Shown: in pieces, positions 35,078-43,621 of the stretch
How the letters are laid out: each line of letters starts with the position of its first letter
Numbering within the stretch: the stretch's first letter is position 1
NCBI RefSeq assembly: GCF_014200755.1
Contig: NZ_JACHCM010000004.1
Coordinates: forward strand, 124,001 to 188,000
Source of the DNA: Rhodanobacter sp. ANJX3
GTDB lineage: Bacteria > Pseudomonadota > Gammaproteobacteria > Xanthomonadales > Rhodanobacteraceae
DNA length: 64,000 bases
Reading direction: 5' to 3'
Notes under the pieces: generated by a model
Seen by the model: the letters and a program-made list of their open reading frames with translations, nothing else
Database searches by the model: none
What the model was told of the DNA's origin: nothing
Translations under genes and position numbers: made by a program

Positions 35078-35398
35078 ATGAAAAATCCAATGATTCACTA
35101 TGTTCTAGCACTGGGTCTTTTCGCGACATCTGCCAGCCCTGGTATGGCGCAATCCGTGGCGCATCCAAGAACGGCCCATGCGACCAGCCGAACCGGCGTA
35201 CCCGCGAATACGGCGACAGGCTCGCCAAACACAACTCCTTCTATTGGCAATACATCGCAGCCGATCACGCGGGCGCCGCTAACGACCGATTCCACCGCCG
35301 CTGCGGGCCACCAAGCCAACGGTGCCATCCAGAGCGCAGGCGCCACGAGCGCCAAGGTCTGCCGAACAGACGGTTCGACGGTTTATTTCTGCAATTGA
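35078..35398 (+). CDS. Small secreted Ser/Thr/Ala-rich protein of the pilus operon
   Basis: The product is 106 aa. A signal peptide with predicted cleavage after GMAQ is followed by a low-complexity region (about 25-90) rich in Thr, Ser, Ala and Pro, and a compact end CRTDGSTVYFCN with two Cys. It starts 14 nt after the adhesin stop. I do not recognise a family. The sequence looks like a disordered spacer with a disulfide-closed C-terminal loop. It could be a minor pilus component or an unrelated secreted protein. Confidence 0.6.
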   Translation: MKNPMIHYVLALGLFATSASPGMAQSVAHPRTAHATSRTGVPANTATGSPNTTPSIGNTSQPITRAPLTTDSTAAAGHQANGAIQSAGATSAKVCRTDGSTVYFCN

Positions 35399-35489
35399 TA
35401 GCGGACTGGCGGGCCGAGCCCCCGATCAAGTAGGTGCACGCGCCCGGAAGCGGCCGGCCTGCTTACACGGCGACCTCCGGCTTTCGTGT

Positions 35490-35867
35490 TCACTCGTAAG
35501 TCTGCGTAACCAGAACCGGATCGTCAGCGTCGGGGCGACCGGCTTTGACATAGCTGTCGAAATAAGCGAGCACGCGATCGGACTCTGAACTCGACAAGCG
35601 CTCGACGCTCACGGCGTAGAAGCGTGCCGTATTGGCGGCCGGGTGGCCGGTTTCGCTGCATGCTCGGCGTACCGGCTGATTCACTAAAGCTTCACTGACC
35701 GTTGCCGTTAAAGAACTCGACCCGGCAGCGATGCTGCAGGTTGGAGCGACAATGGCACCGACGAAGCTGATGGTGCCGCCGTCGGCAGCGGCTGGCTCTG
35801 CGATCAGGGCGCAGGCAACCATGGCACATAGGCTGAAAGCCGAAACAACGCGTCGTGCAAGATGCAT
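35490..35867 (-). CDS. Short pilin-like protein A with novel C-terminal module
   Basis: The product is 125 aa: a signal peptide (cleavage near AAA, about 28) and a mature part of about 97 aa. It begins GTISFVGAIVAPTCSI exactly like a type-1 pilin, but is little more than half normal length. The second Cys comes only about 25 residues later (RRACSE). The rest is a RFYA segment and a helical SSESDRVLAYFDSYVK stretch ending in DPVLVTQTYE. It shares this C-terminal module with the gene at 36217. GAGGA with seven nt spacing supports the ATG at 35867. It lies opposite and convergent to the pilus operon. Confidence 0.75.
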   Translation of the reverse strand: MHLARRVVSAFSLCAMVACALIAEPAAADGGTISFVGAIVAPTCSIAAGSSSLTATVSEALVNQPVRRACSETGHPAANTARFYAVSVERLSSSESDRVLAYFDSYVKAGRPDADDPVLVTQTYE

Positions 35868-36216
35868 GGGAATGTCCTCAAGCCCCCGCGAAACGGCGGG
35901 TTGCATGAAGCGCATCGGCAGCACGACGGATGTCTTGATGCCATCTCCCTACCCCGATGAGCGAAATGTGAGCCGAGTCACATAATCCGTCCGAACCATC
36001 ATTCGGAATCGCTCGGTTCGTTTCCCCTGTCTGCATTCACAGAGAAAGGAGAGGAATGCGCCGTTCTCACGTAAACAGCCTTATGTCGGCTATCGCATAT
36101 GCTGTGGCGCGCGGCGTTTGAGAAAACCCTGCGGAAAAATAGAGTGGCGTGGGTGCCGTTTTGCTCCGCTTCCCTCGAAAATCACGGAAACGGAGGCTTT
36201 TCACGCACCCGCTCAA
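35868..36216. other. Intergenic region between the two short pilin-like genes
   Basis: This 349-bp stretch has no supported gene. It contains a CRP/Clp-like palindrome at 35967-35982, about 100 bp upstream of the start of pilin-like gene A, and is otherwise unremarkable. A weak plus-strand ORF at 36118-36315 has no support. Confidence 0.6.
35967..35982. promoter_or_regulatory. CRP/Clp-like palindrome (TGTGA-N6-TCACA)
   Basis: The core TGTGAGCCGAGTCACA matches the CRP consensus in all ten arm bases, and one more flanking pair (A/T) extends the dyad. It lies 100-115 bp upstream of pilin-like gene A. Confidence 0.6.
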
Positions 36217-36579
36217 CTATTCATAGGTTTGAGTGACGACGACAGGATCTTTGGCGTTAGGCGAGCTGTTCTTTACATATTCGTCAAAGTACCGGAGCAC
36301 TCGATCTGCTTCTGATGCCGAAATTTGAACGGTCGTGCTGGCATAAAACCTGGACGCTGCCGATGCGTGTGCGCTTCCGGCATCGCAATCGAAACGCTGC
36401 CCAAGCGAGGTCGAGGCCGATGCTGCCGAAGCCGTCGTTGCCGTCAGCGCAACTGGGCAAGTGGGAGCAACAATGCTCCCTGAAAAAACGATCTTCGACT
36501 CTTCCGCACTAACCGTAGAAGAAAGCGAGATGAAGCACATAACCAAGCCCGCCGCCAACTTGGAGAAAACTGAAGTCAT
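36217..36579 (-). CDS. Short pilin-like protein B with novel C-terminal module
   Basis: The product is 120 aa with a signal peptide (cleavage near VSA, about 25). The mature N-terminus SKIVFSGSIVAPTCPV is pilin-like, with the second Cys about 24 residues later (RFDCDA). The C-terminal half SRFYAST..., SASEADRVLRYFDEYVK and DPVVVTQTYE is nearly the same as in the gene at 35490, while the middle has diverged. This pattern shows a paralogous pair with selection on both ends. It is on the same strand as A, with its own upstream region (36580-36860). Confidence 0.75.
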   Translation of the reverse strand: MTSVFSKLAAGLVMCFISLSSTVSAEESKIVFSGSIVAPTCPVALTATTASAASASTSLGQRFDCDAGSAHASAASRFYASTTVQISASEADRVLRYFDEYVKNSSPNAKDPVVVTQTYE

Positions 36580-36860
36580 ATCGAGATTCCCCCTGTGAGC
36601 ACAGCTCAGGGCGGTCTGCCCTGCCAGGGTTAGAATCTGCTTTCGACCTCGACGATAATGGCGGCCAGCTCACGGTTTGAACGTGATAACGTCGTGAAAT
36701 AGCTAATAAAATCAACTTTTTGTATTGCTCGCGCGATGACAGCGTGAGGGCCACGTGATCCAGCACAGCGGCGTGCGATACGAAGTCGTTACCGTTGCTC
36801 ACGCAAAGCGCACGCCCATATCGGTCGGCGGTGGCATGAACAGGCTGTTAGAGATTGACC

Positions 36861-37607
36861 TCAGCGCGAAGAAATGTACTTTTCGCGGCGGATCTGCGGC
36901 ACGGGAAGACCGAAGTCCTTCAATACGATAAAGGCAGCATCGACCATGTTGGGATTGCCGCAGAGGTAGGCGATGTCACGCTCGGCGCTGGGTGCCAATT
37001 CGGCCAGCACGGTCTGCACGTGGCCGCTGCGATCGGTCGGGAGCGGAGTGGCGCGCGGCTGGCGGCTCAGGCAGCCGTGAAAGACGAAGCCCGGATGCTG
37101 CTGCGAGAAAGCTTCGAACTCGTCGCCGTAAAGCAGCTCTTCTTCGGAGCGCGCACCGTACAGCAGCACGACTTCGCGATCGCCCTTTTCCAGCAGTGCG
37201 GCAATTTGCGGCAGCATCGCGCGGTACGGCGTGACGCCGGTGCCCGTGGCCAGCAGCAGATAACGCGGGTGAACATCGGCCTCGTGCAGGCAGAAGCGCC
37301 CGTAGGGTCCGCTGGCATCGATGATGCCGCCGTGCGCCAGCTCCCCCAGAAGCTTGGTGGCCGCGCCGCCCTCGACGTAGCTCACCGCAATCTCGATGCG
37401 CTGCACGGGCGAGCTGCCATCGCCCACGGTGGCTACCGAATAGCTGCGCTTGGTCGCCGTGCCGTCGTCGTACTGAAAGTGGATTTGCAGGAACTGCCCC
37501 GGCTGGAATGCCAGCGGCTGGCCGTCAACCCGCTCGAAAACGAGGTGGCGCACCGACGACGCCAACATGCGGCTATCGACGAGACGGAGCTGGAAATGAT
37601 CGGCCAT
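36861..37607 (-). CDS. fpr: Ferredoxin-NADP+ reductase (Fpr-like)
   Basis: The product is 248 aa. An FAD domain with RSYSVAT (RxYS/T motif) and a GG(A)A..LGEL segment is followed by an NADP domain with LLLATGTGVTPYRAMLP, LLYGARSEEELLY and CGNPNMVDAA, and an aromatic-containing C-terminal REKYISSR. This is the bacterial Fpr layout that exchanges electrons between NADPH and ferredoxin or flavodoxin. AGGAC precedes the ATG at 37607; longer in-frame starts run into the promoter region of the ABC genes. Confidence 0.88.
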   Translation of the reverse strand: MADHFQLRLVDSRMLASSVRHLVFERVDGQPLAFQPGQFLQIHFQYDDGTATKRSYSVATVGDGSSPVQRIEIAVSYVEGGAATKLLGELAHGGIIDASGPYGRFCLHEADVHPRYLLLATGTGVTPYRAMLPQIAALLEKGDREVVLLYGARSEEELLYGDEFEAFSQQHPGFVFHGCLSRQPRATPLPTDRSGHVQTVLAELAPSAERDIAYLCGNPNMVDAAFIVLKDFGLPVPQIRREKYISSR

Positions 37608-37675
37608 GGGAGTCCTGACGGTCTTGAGGAAACGGTGCGTGCACCCGGAGGATCGGGTGGCCGCGCCAAGCCCGC

Positions 37676-37681
37676 TATAAT
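37676..37681 (+). promoter_or_regulatory. Perfect TATAAT -10 box upstream of the YadG/YadH-like genes
   Basis: The consensus hexamer lies 112 nt before the ATP-binding protein start. The -35 region is weak, so the promoter is only a candidate; it might also serve the opposite strand. Confidence 0.38.
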
Positions 37682-37792
37682 AGTTGGCTAAGAGCCGCTG
37701 ACCAAACGCTGGCGCTGCCGCCATTCGAACCCGCGGGTTCGGGGCGCGCCCAGCGCATGGTTTTCCAGGCTTTCCCTCACCCGGCATCCCCC

Positions 37793-38746
37793 ATGACATC
37801 AGCACCCGCACTCGTCGTCGAGAACCTGCGCAAGACCTATGGCAACGGCGTCGAAGCCCTCAAGGGCATCAACCTCACCGTGCAACCCGGCGACTTTTTT
37901 GCCCTGCTCGGCCCCAACGGCGCCGGCAAATCGACGCTCATCGGCATTCTCTCGTCCCTGGTCAATTCCACCGACGGCGATGCCAAGGTGTTCGGCATCT
38001 CGGTCAATAAGCATCGAAACGAGGCGATGAAACTGATCGGCCTGGTGCCGCAGGAAATCAACTTCAACCAGTTCGAGAAACTGTTCGACATCTGCGTGAA
38101 CGAGGCCGGTTTCTACGGCGTGCCGCGCAAGATCGCCGCCCAGCGCGCCGAAAAATATCTGAAGGAGCTGCGCCTGTGGGACAAGGCGCAGCACCAGGCG
38201 CGCATGCTGTCCGGCGGCATGAAGCGACGCCTGATGATCGCCCGCGCCATGATGAACGAGCCGAAGCTGCTGATCCTCGACGAGCCTACCGCCGGCGTCG
38301 ACATCGAGATCCGCCGCTCGATGTGGCAATTCGTCAGCGGCATCAATGCGGCCGGCACCACGGTGATCCTCACCACGCATTATCTGGAGGAAGCCGAGCA
38401 GCTGTGCCGCAACATCGCGATCATCGACGGCGGCCGCATCGTCGAAAACACCAGCATGCGCAACCTGCTGGCGACGCTGGATGTCGAAACCTTCGTATTC
38501 GATATCAGCGGCACGCTTGGCGACCTGCCGACGCTGCCCGGCATCATCTTGCGCCGCATCGACGACCACACGCTGGAGGCCGACATGCCGCGTGCGCAGG
38601 ATCTCAATTCTCTGTTCGCCGCCTTGTCGGAAAACCACATCACGGTCGTTTCGATGCGCAACAAAACCAACCGGCTGGAGGAGCTGTTCGTGCGGCTGGT
38701 CGAGAACGGTCGCCATGACAATGACGGCTCGGAGAAAGCGGCATGA
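37793..38746 (+). CDS. yadG: ABC exporter ATPase, YadG-like
   Basis: The product is 317 aa. Walker A is LLGPNGAGKSTL, the signature motif is LSGGMKRRLMIARAM, Walker B is LLILDEPTAGVD, and the H-loop is TTHYLEEAEQL. The C-terminal extension of about 80 aa is typical of YadG. In E. coli YadG and YadH form an ABC-2 exporter of unknown substrate. It overlaps the permease gene by 4 bp. Confidence 0.92.
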   Translation: MTSAPALVVENLRKTYGNGVEALKGINLTVQPGDFFALLGPNGAGKSTLIGILSSLVNSTDGDAKVFGISVNKHRNEAMKLIGLVPQEINFNQFEKLFDICVNEAGFYGVPRKIAAQRAEKYLKELRLWDKAQHQARMLSGGMKRRLMIARAMMNEPKLLILDEPTAGVDIEIRRSMWQFVSGINAAGTTVILTTHYLEEAEQLCRNIAIIDGGRIVENTSMRNLLATLDVETFVFDISGTLGDLPTLPGIILRRIDDHTLEADMPRAQDLNSLFAALSENHITVVSMRNKTNRLEELFVRLVENGRHDNDGSEKAA

Positions 38747-39519
38747 GTACCTCAACCAATCTCGTCGCACTGCAGACGCTGGTCCGTCGCGAAATCGTGC
38801 GCATCATGCGCATCTGGACGCAGACGCTGATTCCGCCGGCGATCACCATGACGCTGTACTTCGTGGTGTTCGGCAAACTCATCGGCGGGCGTATCGGCAC
38901 CATCGAAGGCGGCTTCAGCTACATCCAGTACATCGTGCCCGGCCTGGTCATGATGAGCATCATCACCAATAGCTACGGCAACATCTCCAGTTCGTTCTTC
39001 GGCGCCAAGTTCAGCCGATCGGTGGAAGAGATGCTGGTCTCGCCGATGCCGAACTGGGTGATCCTGCTCGGCTATGTCGCCGGCGCAGTGACGCGCGGCC
39101 TGGTGGTCGGCGTGCTGGTGCTGCTGATCGCGCTGTTTTTCACCTCTCTGCATGTCGTACATCCGATCATCACCTTTCTCTCGGTGCTGCTCGGCGCGAC
39201 GATTTTTTCGCTGGCCGGCTTCGTCAACGCGGTGTTCGCCAAGAAGTTCGACGACATCGCGCTGGTGCCTACCTTCGTGCTGACTCCGCTCACGTATCTG
39301 GGCGGCGTGTTCTATTCGATCAACATGCTCGGCGAGCCGTGGCAGACCATCTCACGAATCAACCCGATCCTGTACATGGTCAACGCGTTCCGCTTCGGCG
39401 TGCTGGGCATCACCGACGTCAATATCTGGGTCGCGTTTGTCGTGATGCTGGCATTTGTCGTGGCCTTGTCGATCGTGGCGCTGCAGTTGCTTCAGCGCGG
39501 TATCGGTTTGCGGTCGTGA
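38743..39519 (+). CDS. yadH: ABC-2 exporter permease, YadH-like
   Basis: The product is 258 aa with six hydrophobic helices. The N-terminal TLVRREIVRIMRIWTQTLIPPAI, the coupling segment SSFFGAKFSRSVEEMLVSPMP and the final FGVLGITDVNIW segment match YadH. The ATG overlaps the yadG-like stop by 4 bp. Substrate is unknown; homologues are often annotated as drug or polysaccharide exporters. Confidence 0.92.
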   Translation: MSTSTNLVALQTLVRREIVRIMRIWTQTLIPPAITMTLYFVVFGKLIGGRIGTIEGGFSYIQYIVPGLVMMSIITNSYGNISSSFFGAKFSRSVEEMLVSPMPNWVILLGYVAGAVTRGLVVGVLVLLIALFFTSLHVVHPIITFLSVLLGATIFSLAGFVNAVFAKKFDDIALVPTFVLTPLTYLGGVFYSINMLGEPWQTISRINPILYMVNAFRFGVLGITDVNIWVAFVVMLAFVVALSIVALQLLQRGIGLRS

Positions 39520-39522
39520 AAA

Positions 39523-39622
39523 CAGGGGCGAGAGGCGAGTAGCGAGGGTTGCGAAGTTGAGCTTTCATCGATAACCAATCAACGTAGAACTCGCATTTCG
39601 CACCCTCGCCCGTCGCCCCTCA
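39523..39622. repeat. Imperfect inverted repeat, possible MITE-like element
   Basis: A left arm beginning CAGGGGCGAGAGGCGAG and ending TTGCGAA (about 39523-39554) is answered by a right arm beginning TTCGCACCCTCGCCC and ending GTCGCCCCTC (about 39598-39622). The arms share AGGGGCGA, GGCGAG and GGG-TGCGAA blocks, and the centre is AT-richer. It fills the gap between yadH and the pseudouridine synthase. Confidence 0.55.
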
Positions 39623-39637
39623 TCTCTGGCTCCAATA

Positions 39638-40357
39638 ATGCGCGTCAACAAATACATCAGCGAAGCCGGCCTGTGCTCGCGCCGCGAGGCGGACGATTTA
39701 TTGGTTGCCGGGCGCGTCACCATCAACGGTGAAATCGTGAGCACCGGCGCCAAGGCGCTGGATGGCGACGAGGTGCGCGTGGATGGCGAGATCGTCAAGG
39801 CACGCATTCTCGCGGCCACGCCGGGTGCCAAGAAAGCCGTCTATATTGCGCTGAACAAACCGGTCGGCATTACCTGCACGACCGACCAGAGCGTCGATAG
39901 CAATATCGTCGATTTCGTCGATCATCCGCAGCGCATTTTTCCGGTCGGTCGGCTGGACAAAGACTCCGAAGGGCTGATCCTGCTGACCAGCAACGGCGAC
40001 ATCGTCAACGAGATTCTGCGCGCCGAAAACAACCACGAGAAGGAATACCTGGTCGCGGTGGACAAGGCCGTCACCGACGAATTTCTGCGCGGCATGGCCA
40101 AGGGCGTGCGTATCCACGGCCAGATGACCAAACCCTGCCGCACCCGCCGCATCGCCAAGTACGGCTTCTCCATCGTGCTAACCCAGGGATTGAACCGGCA
40201 AATCCGTTTGATGGCCGCCGCGTTCGACTATCGCGTGACGCAGCTGCGTCGCGTGCGTATCGACAACGTCAAGCTCGCACATTTGAAAATCGGCCAGTGG
40301 CGCAATCTCACGGAAGCCGAACTCAAAGGACTTCTGCCGGAACGCACGCAGTGGTGA
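39638..40357 (+). CDS. rluF: 23S rRNA pseudouridine synthase, RluF type
   Basis: The product is 239 aa. An N-terminal S4 RNA-binding domain (MRVNKYISEAGLCSRREAD, about 1-60) is followed by the RsuA-type catalytic domain. The catalytic Asp107 is in FPVGRLDKDSEGLILLT, and KPCRTRR and LTQGLNRQIRLMAAAF are conserved helices. The LNKPVGITCTTD and NRQIRLM details fit the RluF group (U2604 of 23S rRNA). It is a monocistronic gene with the start only 15 nt from the repeat element. Confidence 0.9.
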   Translation: MRVNKYISEAGLCSRREADDLLVAGRVTINGEIVSTGAKALDGDEVRVDGEIVKARILAATPGAKKAVYIALNKPVGITCTTDQSVDSNIVDFVDHPQRIFPVGRLDKDSEGLILLTSNGDIVNEILRAENNHEKEYLVAVDKAVTDEFLRGMAKGVRIHGQMTKPCRTRRIAKYGFSIVLTQGLNRQIRLMAAAFDYRVTQLRRVRIDNVKLAHLKIGQWRNLTEAELKGLLPERTQW

Positions 40358-40579
40358 GTCCGGTCGATTTTTTGTAGAAGCGGCTGTCGCGGCGTGGGGC
40401 CACTCATGCATCATCGCGGCGATCGATGCCAGCAAACCTTCTGCCCTACACTCCTGGCGAATGCCATCGAACGGTGGCCCGATGCACCGCGACATGCCAT
40501 CCGAATGACATGTCCGAATACGGCCAGACCGCCACTCAGCATTGCCTGACAATGCCGGAACTCCATCAAGGACTTCCCC

Positions 40580-41053
40580 ATGACACCGTCGTTCCAGCTT
40601 GTCGGTATTGACCACGAACCGTTTGAGTCGCTCTTCCTGCTGTCGGACGAAGCGTTGAAGGAACATCATGCAGAGCGTCGCATCGCAGCCGAGAGCCCGG
40701 GCTATCCCTGCCGTGTCAGCCTCGAGGACGCAAAAGTCGGAGAAGAACTGTTGCTTCTCCCCTACCTTCACCAACCGGCCGCGTCGCCGTACCGCGCGTC
40801 AGGGCCCATCTTCGTCCGCCGTGCCGCGAAACAGCGCAGGCTGGAGGTAGGGGAGGTTTCGAGTTACGTCACCGGCCGCCTCATGTCGGTGCGCGCGTAT
40901 GACAAGGCACACATGATCGTTGCTGCCAGTGTGTGCGAGGGCATGCTCGTGGCAAAACGACTCGAGAGTTACTTCGGCAACGATCAGGTCGATTACATCC
41001 ATCTGCACAACGCCGAGCGAGGATGCTTCTCCTGCCAGGTCATTCGCGCCTAG
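40580..41053 (+). CDS. DUF1203 family protein
   Basis: The product is 157 aa. GYPCRVSLEDAKVGEELLLLPY, YRASGPIFVRR, LMSVRAYDKAHMIVAASV and a final YIHLHNAERGCFSC make up the pattern of the DUF1203 family, a small cytosolic protein of unknown function. AGGA with eight nt spacing supports the ATG. The preceding 40358-40579 region shows no gene. Its neighbours give no functional clue. Confidence 0.85.
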   Translation: MTPSFQLVGIDHEPFESLFLLSDEALKEHHAERRIAAESPGYPCRVSLEDAKVGEELLLLPYLHQPAASPYRASGPIFVRRAAKQRRLEVGEVSSYVTGRLMSVRAYDKAHMIVAASVCEGMLVAKRLESYFGNDQVDYIHLHNAERGCFSCQVIRA

Positions 41054-41170
41054 GCATCGATGTGCCCGATCCTTGCATCGAGCCTAGCTGGCTATGGCTC
41101 GTCGCTTTTTGTCGCAGCTCGCCCTTCGTAGGAGAAAGAAAGTGCTCCCATCAGAAAACATCGGAGCGGA

Positions 41171-42202
41171 TCAGGCCGCCGGCAGAGTCTGCAGATCCCA
41201 GCGCGGATACACCTGTACCGAAGCATCCTGGTACTGCCCGCTGGCCAGCCGAATCGCACCGGCCAGCGCGATCATCGCGCCGTTGTCGGTGCAGAAATCC
41301 AGTCGCGGAAAATAGACCTTGAAGCCGTCCTTCGTGCCGGCCGCCGCCAGCTCGCTGCGCAAGCGTCGATTGGCGCCGACGCCGCCGGCGATCACCAGCC
41401 GCTTCGCGCCACTGGCCTCTAGCGCGCGCCGGCACTTGATGATGAGCGTGTCGACGATGGCCTCCTCGAACGCTCGCGCGATATCGGCGCGCGTCTGATC
41501 GCTCTTGTCCGACTGCTGCCAGGCCAGCAGTACCTGGGTTTTCAGGCCGGAGAAGCTGAAGTCGAGGCCGGGGCGATCGGTCATCGGGCGGGAAAAGCGA
41601 AATGCGCCCGCACGCCCGCTTTCGGCCAGCTTCGCCAGCATGGGGCCGCCGGGGTACGGCAGGCCCATCATCTTGGCGGTCTTGTCGAAGGCTTCGCCAG
41701 CAGCATCGTCCAGCGTGTCGCCGAGAATCGTGTACTGGCCGATGGCCTTGACCTCGACCAGCATCGAGTGCCCGCCCGACACCAGCAGGGCTACGAACGG
41801 CGGCTCCGGCGGGTCGTCCTCCAGCAGCGGCGCCAGCAGATGGCCCTCCATGTGATGCACGCCGATCGCTGGCACGCCAAGGGCCCAGGCCAGTGCCCGG
41901 CCCGCCGACGCACCGACCAGCAGCGCCCCGACCAGACCCGGGCCGGCGGTATAGGCCACGCCGCCCAGGTCCTGCACGGTCAAACCCGCGTCGGTCAGCG
42001 CCTGGCGAATCAGTGGCACGAGCTTGCGCACATGGTCGCGGCTGGCCAGTTCCGGCACTACGCCGCCGTACTCGGCGTGCAGCTTGATCTGGCTGTAAAG
42101 CGTGTGCGCCAGCAGACCGCGGCCTGGAGTGGCGGGCTCCCAGCGCAACAGGGCCACGCCGGTTTCGTCGCACGACGTCTCGATACCGAGCACGGGTTTC
42201 AT
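41171..42202 (-). CDS. tsaD: tRNA N6-adenosine threonylcarbamoyltransferase TsaD
   Basis: The product is 343 aa. It catalyses the final transfer of threonylcarbamoyl to A37 of ANN-decoding tRNAs, with TsaB and TsaE. It has the [11 protein letters not shown] start, the metal-binding His117 and His121 in [14 protein letters not shown], and the late ATP-fold motif [11 protein letters not shown] chose the ATG at 42202 (MKPVLGIE). In-frame starts at 42217 and 42247 would add a 15-residue, Pro-rich extension uncommon in the family. It is divergent from rpsU, as in many gammaproteobacteria. Confidence 0.95.
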   Translation of the reverse strand: MKPVLGIETSCDETGVALLRWEPATPGRGLLAHTLYSQIKLHAEYGGVVPELASRDHVRKLVPLIRQALTDAGLTVQDLGGVAYTAGPGLVGALLVGASAGRALAWALGVPAIGVHHMEGHLLAPLLEDDPPEPPFVALLVSGGHSMLVEVKAIGQYTILGDTLDDAAGEAFDKTAKMMGLPYPGGPMLAKLAESGRAGAFRFSRPMTDRPGLDFSFSGLKTQVLLAWQQSDKSDQTRADIARAFEEAIVDTLIIKCRRALEASGAKRLVIAGGVGANRRLRSELAAAGTKDGFKVYFPRLDFCTDNGAMIALAGAIRLASGQYQDASVQVYPRWDLQTLPAA

Positions 42203-42298
42203 CACATTAGGATCCATCGGATCAGGCTTGCTCACATCGGGTTTCATCGGACGAAGCCCGTCAAATCGGGCTGGCGCAAATCAGGCTTTATGGGGGCT

Positions 42299-42328
42299 TT
42301 GAAAATTGAGCGATATGCGCGGTATACT
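42299..42328 (+). promoter_or_regulatory. Sigma-70 promoter of rpsU
   Basis: TTGAAA (42299-42304) and TATACT (42323-42328) are 18 bp apart, each matching five of six consensus bases. Transcription would start near 42335, giving an rpsU leader of about 54 nt. Confidence 0.65.
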
Positions 42329-42388
42329 TTGCGGCTCGCCCTATCCAACAGTCCCGTTTCCGCGGGAAGATTACCACTCGGAGTTTCC

Positions 42389-42604
42389 ATGCCCAACGTA
42401 AAAGTTCGCGAGAACGAGCCGTTCGAGATCGCACTGCGTCGTTTCAAGCGTACCTGCGAAAAGGCCGGCGTGCTCGCTGAAACGCGCAAGCGCGAGTTCT
42501 ATGAGAAGCCGACCCAGGAGCGCAAGCGCAAGCGCGCTGCCGCCGTCAAGCGCCATCTGCGCCGCCTCTCGCGCGACGTTTCTCGCAAGACCCGCCTGTA
42601 CTGA
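42389..42604 (+). CDS. rpsU: 30S ribosomal protein S21
   Basis: The product is 71 aa: [20 protein letters not shown] followed by a highly basic C-terminal helix ending RKTRLY, as in all gammaproteobacterial S21 proteins. It is the last small-subunit protein to join and affects initiation at weak ribosome binding sites. GGAG precedes the ATG. It heads the tsaD/rpsU-dnaG neighbourhood. Confidence 0.98.
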   Translation: MPNVKVRENEPFEIALRRFKRTCEKAGVLAETRKREFYEKPTQERKRKRAAAVKRHLRRLSRDVSRKTRLY

Positions 42605-42727
42605 GTTTCCCGATCTGCCCTCAGCGGCAGATTCGCCGGCGCCCAGCGCCAGGCCCATAGGAAACGCGGTTGGCGCCAGCTCTTACTGAAGCCGTCGCAG
42701 CCACCGCAAGCGCATCGGATCGATCAG

Positions 42728-42760
42728 GCCGGTGTTGTCCCCAGGGACAACGCCGGCTTT
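42728..42760 (+). terminator. Hairpin between rpsU and yqeY
   Basis: GCCGGTGTTGTCCC pairs with GGGACAACGCCGGC around a two-base gap (one G-T pair), followed by TTT. It probably ends or attenuates rpsU transcription, allowing high S21 output compared with yqeY and dnaG. Confidence 0.75.
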
Positions 42761-42822
42761 GTCGTTTCCGTAGAATCGACTTTTCGCTGTCCGTTCTCCC
42801 CAACCCACCGGAGATTCCACAC

Positions 42823-43266
42823 ATGACGCTCAAGCAGCAGCTTACCGAAGATATGAAAAACGCCATGCGCGCGGGCGAAAAACATCGTCTGGGCGTGATT
42901 CGCCTGATGCTGGCGGCGATCAAGCAACGCGAGGTCGATGAACGCATCGAGCTGGACGACGCCCAGGTGCTGGCCGCGCTGGAAAAGATGCTCAAGCAGC
43001 GGCGCGACTCGGTCAGCCAGTTCGAGGCGGCCGGTCGCGAAGATCTGGCGATCATCGAGCGCGACGAGATGGCGGTGATCGAAACCTACCTGCCGACCAA
43101 GTTGAACGATGCAGAAATCGACGCTCTGGTCGAGGCCGCCATTGCCGATACCGGCGCCAGCTCCGCCCGCGACATGGGCAAGGTCGTGGCCGCGGTGAAG
43201 GAAAAAGCCGCTGGCCGGGCCGACATGGCTGTGGTGTCGGGCAAGATCAAGGCACGGCTGGCCTGA
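42823..43266 (+). CDS. yqeY: GatB/YqeY domain protein
   Basis: The product is 147 aa. TLKQQLTEDMKNAMRAGEKHRLGVIRLMLAAI starts an all-helical YqeY domain, with a three-helix C-terminal bundle ending GRADMAVVSGKIKARL. The domain is related to the tRNA-binding tail of GatB and is thought to help amidotransferase-like tRNA reactions. GGAGA precedes the ATG. It lies between rpsU and dnaG, a conserved order in proteobacteria. Confidence 0.93.
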   Translation: MTLKQQLTEDMKNAMRAGEKHRLGVIRLMLAAIKQREVDERIELDDAQVLAALEKMLKQRRDSVSQFEAAGREDLAIIERDEMAVIETYLPTKLNDAEIDALVEAAIADTGASSARDMGKVVAAVKEKAAGRADMAVVSGKIKARLA

Positions 43267-43430
43267 GTTTGTCGCGTCGGACACCGATGTTGCGGCGAAA
43301 ACGGCGCAATATTCTGCGAACGCGACCTTTTTAAAGGCCGACCAGCCGCGCCATGCATTCTCTTCACGTGACTGCCACAAGAATGCCCGCGTCCGGCCAC
43401 TCCGGCCATCACCATCGTAGGGAGTACACC

Positions 43431-43601
43431 ATGCTGAAGTGGGCCATTATTTTCGCCATCATCTCGCTCGTCGCCGGCTGGTTGGGCTTCGGCGGCATCT
43501 CCGGCGCCGCGGCGACTGTAGCCAAGGTACTGTTCGCGATTTTCATCATCATCTTCATCGTCATCGTGCTGGGGCTGGTAGGCATCGTCCACCTGTTCTG
43601 A
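43431..43601 (+). CDS. DUF1328 small membrane protein (YtjA type)
   Basis: The product is 56 aa with two hydrophobic helices. [25 protein letters not shown] matches the DUF1328 family. GGGAG gives a good ribosome binding site. It is placed between yqeY and dnaG, has its own terminator (43622-43652) and probably responds to stress, as in E. coli ytjA, but that role is inferred. Confidence 0.92.
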   Translation: MLKWAIIFAIISLVAGWLGFGGISGAAATVAKVLFAIFIIIFIVIVLGLVGIVHLF

Positions 43602-43621
43602 CCGGCCGAATCGCTGCATGC

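Noticed and set aside
36118-36315. Plus-strand open frame of 65 codons near the pilin-like genes
   Set aside because: No ribosome binding site, no motif, and it overlaps pilin-like gene B on the other strand.
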